Part shown: one piece after another, positions 57,330 through 64,000 of the stretch
Layout of the letters: each line of letters begins with the position of its first letter
Numbering within the stretch: the first letter of the stretch is position 1
Source of the DNA: Mesostigma viride
Lineage: Eukaryota; Streptophyta; Mesostigmatophyceae; Mesostigmatales; Mesostigmataceae
Direction of reading: 5' to 3'
Assembly: GCA_009746045.1 (NCBI GenBank)
Contig: RPFO01000692.1
Span: 1,055,082-1,119,081, forward strand
Length of the DNA: 64,000 nt
Program-made: the position numbers and the translations under genes
Notes under the pieces: generated by a model
What the model was told of the DNA's origin: nothing
Seen by the model: only the letters and a program-made list of their open reading frames with translations
Databases searched by the model: none

Positions 57330-60300
57330 TTAGACAGATAGACCGACTTGACAGTCAGCATTCATGAGCTTCCTCAGTACATTGTACTGGGCTGGGGCCT
57401 TGTGTGGCAGCTTTGTCAATGCATCAGCAGGGTTCTCCTCGCCAGGGATATGCTTCAAGTCAACCAAACTGGCCAACTCCTTCAGCAACAAATAATCCAG
57501 GTCCCGGCTTCTGGCCAGCTGCTTGTGAACAAACTGGACCATACCCATGCTGTCTGTTAGCAACAACGTCTCCATCTGCAAGGTCCAAGGGGTAACTGAA
57601 GCCAGCTCCAGCATTAACTCCTTTATGTACAGGCTGGACTGGATCCCCTCGCATATGGCCCTGCATTCTGCCACATCTGAACTGATACAGACCCTCTTCT
57701 GCAGTCTGCTGTACCAGCTGAACAAACTTGCCCTGCTCTGATAAAAAGCAAACAGAGCAGCAGATCTCCCCCTGACCTTGGTAACCTGGCGAGCATCCAT
57801 GGAACTGTCAACAAAGATCTCCAAGGTGATAGGCTGGGTAAAGTCAATCCCAGACAAAATCAGATCAGGGGTACTCTCCACCAACCGGGCTATGACTCGA
57901 GGCTTCTCATCCTCAAGCACCTCATCAGGCATTCTGCTATGGACCATCAAAGACGGACCACAGATGCTGGCAAACCAGGCCCACATGCCTCTCAACTCAG
58001 GTCCTGCAGCCTGGGTGATCTTCTCTGGCAAGGCCTTCACAATGGTCTGTTTATAATCTCCTCCAGCCTGAAGCCTGATACTCCACTCCCCGTCCCTCCT
58101 GAACAGGGTAGCCTGCATTCCACAGAACACTACAGGCTTGTTGGGCTCCTGCCACAGCTCCTTGCCCAGTGAAAACTTGCCACTGATGACAGGAATAAAC
58201 TTCTTCAGCCAGGTCGTGGGGGCTAGCAAATGCAGATCATCTCCATGCAAACTAGCATACACTGGCAGACCCTCCCATTGGGCCAGCAGCAAACAGGGAT
58301 CAACTGAAGACACTCTCAAGCCACACTCACTGATCAGAGCTTCCTGCAGCGTGAGTCTCCAGATGATTGGGCTCGACCTGAGTCCTTCCAGGCCCTTCAG
58401 AATAACCAGGAATTGTTGATGCAGCTCCAGCTTCCAGATGGCAGGCACCTCAACACAGTAAGGCTCATCCTGCTTCCACACCCTCCTGGCCACTTCTGGA
58501 TCAGATTTTAAAAATGCCCTCTTGAAGTCCAGCAGCACTGATGACATAGCTGCTCCCCTGTTCAGCAACCCCACGTAGAGACATAGCAAAATTCTCCATG
58601 TGTCGTGTAGCATCCCTGGCGTGTATAGCTCCTCTCCTGGCAGACTCCCCGTGCCGTGATACTCATTCAGGACAGGCCTGACATGGGGCACTGATACCTC
58701 ATCCACAACCTTCCTCTTCAGCACAAATCTCAAAGCAAGCTTCCTTGATGCTGGGGGACGTCTGTCTGTTGGTGCAGCACACTCAAACTGCAACCACTCC
58801 TCCAATGCCTTGGAGAAGGCGAGCTTCCAAGCCTCAAACAAAGTAGGCGAGCTCATCTCTTGGACCAGCTGGTCATATGTCAAAGGAGAGTGTGCAGCAA
58901 GGCTCCTGTGAGTTATGCCAATACTGCTGGGGTGCAACACAGCTGGAATCACCAAACTGGCCGCTGGGGGCACCTCCCCTTCATCCCATTTTACACCCTT
59001 GACCGGCTTGGCCCTGCACCTGACTGGAAATGTTGTCCTGAAATTTTCTAGGGGAATCATCCCCCAGCCATCTCTTCTCAGAGCTGTAGCTCTGATAGAA
59101 ATCCCAGGATTGCCCAGAAAATTCTGACCCAAAATCACAGGGCCATCATAGTCCTCTAGGACAAGGAAGGTCACATCCACACCCATGACAGGGGCAGTAA
59201 CCTCTCCCAACACCCTTAGATGCGTCCTACCACTGAAATCAGACACCCAGGGGCAACTTGGTTCTCCGACCAGCAGTTCTCCTGTATGCTGAGGTCCCAT
59301 GACAGAAACCTGTGCATTGGTATCTATCTCCATGGCAGCTACCTCAGGTTCATCCAACTGGACAAGCTTGGACACCTTAGGCTCCTTCTTGGCTCTTTGC
59401 AAAGCCTGTACAATATCTGATAGACGCACACCCCTAGGCCTGGTGTCGGGCCGTTCCGGAGGTGCAGCCTGTCCGCCTGCTTGCCCAACCACCGTATGTG
59501 AAGGTACCCCAGGGGCCGGGCCAGGGTCACCCTGAGGGCTCGATACAGCTGTAGCACCCTGATCAGGAAGCTCCACGTCACCCCCGCCTTGTACACCAGC
59601 GGGCACCTGGAAGAGGTCTCCTTGATTACCTCCCCGGGGACGGATCTTTGACCAGGACAGACGGTGCACTGCTTGGGAGCCATCAATGGCCACCCAGCAC
59701 TTATGGCCAGCGGCTTCTACTCGGGTCACCACCCCATCATGCCAGCTGCCACGTTTCCCTGGAAAGCTTGGTTCCTTCCACACAACAACCTGTTGTCCAA
59801 CGTTAGGTTCTAGGACACTCCAGCCCTTGTCTTTCTGCCTCAGCTTGAGGAACTTGGCCTCTAGCTTCTCCTTCCATGCCTGCTCAGCATCAGCTGGCAG
59901 CATCCTGGTATGCAGCATAAGAGGATTGATGGCAATGTCACCAAAGAACATGGGAGTCCTCAGGTTCAGCCTGTCCTCCACAGAACGTAGCCATGCAGAT
60001 GTCACAATGGCAGATGACGTCCTTGGAATCCTCTCCACCAGCAGCACAGTCTTGATCTCTTGGATGGCTCTCTCCACCACCCCTTGCTGGCCGTGGCTCT
60101 CCCTGGGTGTAATCAGCAACTCTGGAAACTCTGGCAGGTTCTCACAGCACTCAAACTGAATGTCACACTGCAACAACTCCAACCCAGGGTACCTGCTCCT
60201 TGTCAACTTCAGAGCAGCAATCAATGTAGGCTTCTCCATGTCAGGCAGGATCTCTAGGGTCTTGTACTTGGTATATCTGTCCACTGCCACCAGCAGCTTC

Positions 60301-60887
60301 AAACCCCTGATTCTCTGAATATCTACCTGCACATGGCCTGGCTGCAAAATAGGAGTCCTGGCATGAGACTGCTTGGGCTTTCTAGCAACTAGCCTGCACT
60401 TGCAAGCTTGAGCAACCTGTTGGCAGATGGAGTACAACTCACTTCCTCCCAGCCGTCTAGCAACTTGCAAAGACTGAGCTGCATGGCCAAACATGGTATG
60501 CAACCTTGAGGCAATGTCATACAAGAGAGAAAACCTTTTATTGTCATTATTAGCACTCAAGGTATGTACAGATCCCTTATGTACAGGAGGCACCAGGGTC
60601 GTGCCTGTCAGACTGTCTCCAGCCCTATCCTCATCCTGACCATCCTGTGCCAGTCCTGCACGGTCAGAATGCTTCTGAGATCCACCTGGGTCCACATCAC
60701 CAGGTCCTACCTCAGGCTCAGCACCGCCATGGCGGGCACGTTGGCGAGTAACCACTGCAGCTACAGCTGGCATACTCTCTGTGGTAACCAAGCTTGCCCC
60801 ATCGTGTCCAATAGGCTCTTTCACTAGAGCATGGGGCTGCCCCTCACTGCTGTCACTAGCAGCTTCATTACACACCCCTGGGGGCAC
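57330..60887 (-). CDS. Element C pol: IN, protease-like domain, RT, RNase H (1185 aa)
   Basis: Uninterrupted. Residues about 130-175: GAG-pre-IN zinc region (RLHTMFGHA, CQQVAQACKC). About 180-275: integrase core (HVQVDIQRIRG, LLQCDIQFECC, HGQQGVVERAIQE, giving D, D, E). About 355-400: C-terminal domain (VGQQVVVWKEPSFPGKRGSW). About 518-600: retropepsin-like domain with EIDTNAQVSVMG (DTN in place of DTG) and GPVILGQNFLG. About 735-940: RT with LALRFVLKRKVVDE, SSVLLDFKRAFLKSD, LEGLRSSPIIW and ASLHGDDLHLLAP (HGDD at plus-strand 58233-58247). About 1030-1170: RNase H with FVDSSMDARQ, SSDVAECRAICEG, LLTDSMGMVQF and NPADALTKLP. No protease motif precedes integrase. This placement differs from the gag-PR-IN-RT-RH order of known Ty1/copia elements. 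Confidence 0.9.
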   Translation of the reverse strand: MPPGVCNEAASDSSEGQPHALVKEPIGHDGASLVTTESMPAVAAVVTRQRARHGGAEPEVGPGDVDPGGSQKHSDRAGLAQDGQDEDRAGDSLTGTTLVPPVHKGSVHTLSANNDNKRFSLLYDIASRLHTMFGHAAQSLQVARRLGGSELYSICQQVAQACKCRLVARKPKQSHARTPILQPGHVQVDIQRIRGLKLLVAVDRYTKYKTLEILPDMEKPTLIAALKLTRSRYPGLELLQCDIQFECCENLPEFPELLITPRESHGQQGVVERAIQEIKTVLLVERIPRTSSAIVTSAWLRSVEDRLNLRTPMFFGDIAINPLMLHTRMLPADAEQAWKEKLEAKFLKLRQKDKGWSVLEPNVGQQVVVWKEPSFPGKRGSWHDGVVTRVEAAGHKCWVAIDGSQAVHRLSWSKIRPRGGNQGDLFQVPAGVQGGGDVELPDQGATAVSSPQGDPGPAPGVPSHTVVGQAGGQAAPPERPDTRPRGVRLSDIVQALQRAKKEPKVSKLVQLDEPEVAAMEIDTNAQVSVMGPQHTGELLVGEPSCPWVSDFSGRTHLRVLGEVTAPVMGVDVTFLVLEDYDGPVILGQNFLGNPGISIRATALRRDGWGMIPLENFRTTFPVRCRAKPVKGVKWDEGEVPPAASLVIPAVLHPSSIGITHRSLAAHSPLTYDQLVQEMSSPTLFEAWKLAFSKALEEWLQFECAAPTDRRPPASRKLALRFVLKRKVVDEVSVPHVRPVLNEYHGTGSLPGEELYTPGMLHDTWRILLCLYVGLLNRGAAMSSVLLDFKRAFLKSDPEVARRVWKQDEPYCVEVPAIWKLELHQQFLVILKGLEGLRSSPIIWRLTLQEALISECGLRVSSVDPCLLLAQWEGLPVYASLHGDDLHLLAPTTWLKKFIPVISGKFSLGKELWQEPNKPVVFCGMQATLFRRDGEWSIRLQAGGDYKQTIVKALPEKITQAAGPELRGMWAWFASICGPSLMVHSRMPDEVLEDEKPRVIARLVESTPDLILSGIDFTQPITLEIFVDSSMDARQVTKVRGRSAALFAFYQSRASLFSWYSRLQKRVCISSDVAECRAICEGIQSSLYIKELMLELASVTPWTLQMETLLLTDSMGMVQFVHKQLARSRDLDYLLLKELASLVDLKHIPGEENPADALTKLPHKAPAQYNVLRKLMNADCQVGLSV

Positions 60888-60920
60888 CCTCCAGGGTTCA
60901 GGGATGTGTGCAGGCTCAAG

Positions 60921-62107
60921 TCAATGATCAGCAGCCTTGCCCTTGCCCTTGTCCTGGGATGGACCAGCCTTGTCCTTGCTGCCACCCTGAGCTGGCTTGC
61001 TCTGACCTTCCTGCCTCAGGTACGAGGGACACTCATTCCTGAAGTGACCCTTCCCCTGGCAGAAATAACATTCCACCTGACTGATGTCCCGTGAGGTCCC
61101 ACTGCTGGGCCCAGCCTTGGGAGGACCACCCACCCTCTTGAAGTCAAACTGGGACTGTGGATGTCCCGACTTCGGCGGGGTCCCCCGTCCAGCCCTTCTG
61201 TCACGCCCCCTCCTGGACCTTCCTCGACCCCTTGAAGAGGTCTCAGGCCCTCTCGAGGGCGCTGGGCCCCCGTGGCCCGATCCCCTCATGGACTTAACCG
61301 TGGGTTCAGTGGCCTCCTCATCACCCTGACGAGGGCGCTTACCACCCACGTACTTGCCGCTGAAACACTCATACAACTGGTCCGTCATGGCTGCCCAGCC
61401 ATGGACCTGTCGCATGTGGATGGTCACATTATCCATGGTGACCGGATCCAGCTGCAGCGACTTGAGAAAGTCGCCCATGGCCATCCGATCTGCGACGAAG
61501 AAGCCCTTGGCCATGGCGTCCTCCCTCAGCTTGACGAAGTCTTCAAAGGCGTGGACCACTAGCTGCCCCTTGATGGGCTTGTAGTCCAGGTATTCTTGCT
61601 TCAGGTGGGACCCATCTATGGTCCTCTTGTCACTCAGGAACACCTGAGTCGCGTCATAAACGCCGCCCAGGTGTCCCCCGCCGCGTGTCGCTCCCGAACA
61701 AACTTGAACAGCCGCCTCGCCGACTGCCGTATGTAGGCACTAGACGCCAGGATGCGAAGCTTGTCACCGTTGTATATCTCCGTGTACAAGTTCATGTCCT
61801 CTAACATCCTCTCAGCATCCCGGGGCTGCCAATTGTCCTTGATGGACTGAAACTGGCCTAGCACCGCGTACCCCTCAGCCACGGTCGGTCGCTTAGGCGC
61901 CGCTTGATCTGCGGCTGGCGCGTTCTGACCGCCCTGCGATCCTTGGCTCTGATTATCTGGCACCTCAGCCTGGTCTCCCAGCGCCTGGCCGTCCCCGCGT
62001 CCATCGCGTCCACCGCGTCCATCGCGTCCATCTCGTCCATCCATCCCAGCGCCGCGCCGCGCGAAGCCCATAAAGCCCGCTTGTTGGTTGATAGCTCCAT
62101 CATCCAT
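60921..62107 (-). pseudogene. Element C gag, one frameshift
   Basis: Frame 62107-61634 starts MDDGAINQQAGFMGFARRG, with a DGRDGRGG-type repeat, then SIKDNWQPRDAERML and ARRLFKFVRERHAAGDTW. Frame 61643-60921 continues QEYLDYKPIKGQLV and VHGWAAMTDQLYE, an RG-rich stretch (SRGRGRSRRGRDRRAGRG), the zinc knuckle CYFCQGKGHFRNEC and a Lys/Gln-rich end. The frames overlap at 61640, so one base change would join them. Gag ends 34 bp before the first pol codon, in a different frame. Confidence 0.75.
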
Positions 62108-62566
62108 GATGGCCTCTGTTCAGATCTGCTACAGCCAGCCAAGTGGCCAAGCAGCAATTAAAGCAATATAAGCTACTGAACAAGAAAGGAAAGTGCCAAG
62201 TGTTACCACTCAGGCAAGACCACCACGGCTGGCCCCAGGCGCGTCCTGGTTCTCCTTGTCGCTGTCGTCGTCGCTGTCGCTCACCACAATCAGCTCTGGT
62301 ACCCTGCTACCTGCTGCGCCGTCGTCGACCCGCTGTCGGCCCGCGATGACTGAATCGTCACCGTTGGTATAGTAGACAGGTGACAACCCGTCGTTGGCAC
62401 CCGCGGATTGTATCTTGGCACCTCGTGGTCGCCAAGTGTCTCGTCGCCTAGCCCAGCGACACCCCCTGCTCCCACCTCAAGGTCACTATCGTACCCAAGA
62501 GGTGCAAACTCTTCCCAACGCGTCACACGAACGCGAAGGGGCGGGGCAGTTCCTGAAAAGGAACTC
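62108..62566 (-). other. Element C leader, gag-proximal part
   Basis: On the minus strand, frame 62526-62290 (MTRWEEFAPLGYDSDLEVGA) may continue the upstream leader ORF after one frameshift. Otherwise no gene is recognised. Confidence 0.4.
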
Positions 62567-63124
62567 TTACTCGCTCCGGAAACCTGCCGACTCTTGCCGC
62601 GCGCTGTCCTCCGGTGATGGCTTCCGCTGTCGCCCCGACCTCTGCAAGCCGCCTGTAGTGCTCCGCTCCGCGTCGTTCACGCCTAACTGGCCCGCTGCAA
62701 CACCCTCGTCGCCGATGACGCCTGCGAAAGCACGTGGTACCCGCACCCGCTGCTGTCGGTACAAACTCGTGTCGCCCTGCGCCAGCTGCCTCCGCAACCT
62801 CGCCTCGCCTTGCGCCAACTCCGTCCGCACTCGCTCAGCTACTGCTGTAATCACCGTCTGGATGCCGACCAAACCGTGAAGCTCCTGCTCGAGGTCGTCG
62901 ATGCTCCGGTGCTCCGGAATGACGATGGTTTGTACGTGTCGCAGAATTCGCTCCCAATCTTCGACCTGGTCGTCGACGAATTGCACGAAGCTGCGATTAA
63001 CAGGCGGACGATCTGCAAGCAATAAAGATAGATCCCGAACGACACGACGCAATTCAGGCGAAATCGAACCCCCAGCAGACTGCCGAAACCGGAAATCCTG
63101 CTGCCGTTGTTCTTCCTGCACCAT
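62567..63124 (-). CDS. Element C leader ORF (ORF0), unknown
   Basis: 185 codons between the 5' LTR and gag, same strand. It has Asp/Glu/Arg-rich helical sequence suggestive of coiled coil (VDDQVEDWERILRHVQ, SIDDLEQELHGLVGIQ, RVRTELAQGEARLRRQLAQG). I recognise no family and find no counterpart in E, whose leader is 13 bases. It could be an N-terminal gag extension or an additional protein. Confidence 0.42.
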   Translation of the reverse strand: MVQEEQRQQDFRFRQSAGGSISPELRRVVRDLSLLLADRPPVNRSFVQFVDDQVEDWERILRHVQTIVIPEHRSIDDLEQELHGLVGIQTVITAVAERVRTELAQGEARLRRQLAQGDTSLYRQQRVRVPRAFAGVIGDEGVAAGQLGVNDAERSTTGGLQRSGRQRKPSPEDSARQESAGFRSE

Positions 63125-63217
63125 TCACCACCGGACGAGCTCCTCGCGTCGTCAACGCTGCACACCGCAACCGGCAACGACCCTCCTGGCCGTTCCGCTG
63201 AGACTGGTTGTAATTTG

Positions 63218-63910
63218 AGTTAACGTTCTTAGCACACGCAATGTGAAGGATATGGTTGCAATGCAGCAATGTGTGAATATGGTTGGAAACGGAGCTTTGT
63301 TAAAATTGGATAATGTTACAGCGCTCACACACTTGAGGCTTGTACACGCGCTTGCCAAGTCAAGGCACAACACGTGAGGCGGGCTCGCAAGAGATGCCCA
63401 TTTGGCACTGGCCTATTGTTTATATACTTGTGCACTGTGCTTGCTAGTCCTGAGCAGCCTAGAGGTGGCTCAGTAATAACACCCCGGTACAGTATTCACT
63501 ACCTGTACAGCGCCCAGTTCCTATACAGTAGGTCTGCCATACAGGCACAGTGACCACAGAGCGCAGTCCACAGTGACTATTGCATCTGCACCTAGAAGTC
63601 CAGGACTAAGCCTGCGGTACCAACAGACCACAGGTTAAGGTTCCTATTTCCTGCGTACGACGTATTAATCCAATACCGTCGTAGGTACAGCACCTAATTC
63701 CTGTCAGCCCAGGAATTACTGTCGACCCCATATGCTGTCGGCAAATATTCACGTCCGACTTAGAAGAACAGCCGGCTCGCGCTCGCGCGCGACCGGGAAG
63801 TCGGAACGCCATAACTTTCTTGATACTTGTCGGAATGAACTCGTTCCGGTGCCGCTGGAATCGCAGAGATATGCCGAATCAGGATCACGCCAATGCGCTT
63901 GGCGTTAACT
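63218..63910 (-). repeat. Element C 5' LTR
   Basis: 693 bp with AG...CT ends. It differs from the 3' LTR by several substitutions and small indels. Followed by the GTTGT duplication. Confidence 0.9.
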
Positions 63911-64000
63911 GTTGTACCGGCGCCGTCTGCGTCTGTGCCGGTTCCTACCCCTTCGTCGGCCCCTGCCCCTTCGGCCCCGCGGTCGTTGGCTGCGGTTGTT

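Larger units (their letters stand above)
55825..63910 (-). mobile_element. Copia-like element C with an uninterrupted pol ORF
   Basis: 8.1 kb, minus strand. LTRs 55825-56522 (698 bp) and 63218-63910 (693 bp) run AGTTAACG...CGTTAACT. Target duplication GTTGT (55820-55824, 63911-63915). About a dozen differences between LTRs make it older than E. Order: LTR, long leader with an ORF (63124-62567), gag (62107-60921, one frameshift), pol (60887-57330: IN, protease-like, RT, RH), 3' UTR, polypurine tract AAGAAAAGAAAGGATTGG, LTR. It is inserted in ORF3 of gypsy B. Confidence 0.9.
46470..64000 (+). mobile_element. Ty3/gypsy chromovirus, copy B (3' end beyond window)
   Basis: Same family and gene order as copy A. 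The 5' LTR is 46470-47038; the element still continues in ORF3 at 64000. It is interrupted by the 544-bp element at 55187-55730 and by element C at 55825-63910; ORF3 sequence resumes at 63916. Indels unique to B lie near 49490, 50000, 50813, 51450, 52890 and 53605-53630. Where B is broken A is generally open, and vice versa, so the family consensus is coding. Confidence 0.9.
54030..64000 (+). pseudogene. Gypsy B ORF3, interrupted by two elements and the window end
   Basis: ATG 54030, 75 bp after pol. Conserved N-terminal part 54030-54500. A frame change near 54775 leads to the Ala/Pro-rich part ending DWSLDGNQSYAGLPVPTGPI near 55170. It is interrupted at 55187, resumes at 55736-55824 (ETGAPVAEAGPS), is interrupted by element C, and resumes at 63916-64000 (VPVPTPSSAPAPSAPRS). 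The function is unknown, as in copy A. Confidence 0.55.

Overview
The window looks like nuclear DNA of a green-lineage photosynthetic eukaryote, most likely an alga. The only host gene I can support (107-3615) is a spliced three-exon gene for a small predicted thylakoid-lumen protein. Almost everything else is transposable elements nested in one another. I see no bacterial operons, rRNA genes, complete tRNA genes or CRISPR arrays.

Layout. 1-3.6 kb: host gene, with a compound microsatellite of about 1 kb in intron 2. 3.6-20.2 kb: a graveyard of LINE copies (ORF1 and ORF2 pieces, 3' ends with a hairpin and TTAATTAA-like tails) and SINE-like copies sharing that 3' hairpin. These are interrupted by DNA transposons I could delimit from target duplications: two TTAA elements (3879-5619, 14668-16384), a TGCA-flanked element (9445-10267), a hAT remnant (11386-12861) and a CACTA-like element (16543-19242). 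The last is itself split by a young non-autonomous LTR element (16597-18823). 20.2-46.5 kb: an old minus-strand copia-like element, here called F, whose 3' LTR is split by a Ty3/gypsy chromovirus (gypsy A, 20532-31335). Its RT gene is split by a younger copia-like element E (35303-42048), which carries a SINE (39095-39371). 46.5-64 kb: a second chromovirus of the same family (gypsy B, runs off the window). It is interrupted by a 544-bp element with palindromic direct repeats (55187-55730) and by copia-like element C (55825-63910).

The most interesting biology is in the three copia-like elements C, E and F. All three place a retropepsin-like domain between integrase and reverse transcriptase (gag-IN-PR-RT-RH rather than gag-PR-IN-RT-RH). 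All carry HGDD instead of YxDD at the RT active site. The LTRs of C and E begin AG and end CT, with 5-bp target duplications; the surviving LTR end of F fits. The 544-bp element has the same AGTTA...TAACT ends and looks like a miniature passenger. The pol ORF of C (1185 codons) is uninterrupted.

The gypsy family has a standard PR-RT-RH-IN-chromodomain core plus three extra ORFs: an RG-rich ORF starting inside the LTR, a 130-residue protein resembling the RNase H1/caulimovirus viroplasmin hybrid-binding domain, and a long ORF downstream of pol. Many genes carry single-base indels, often in homopolymers, and copies A and B are broken at different places. Some of these breaks may be assembly errors. 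All family calls were made by eye from motifs.
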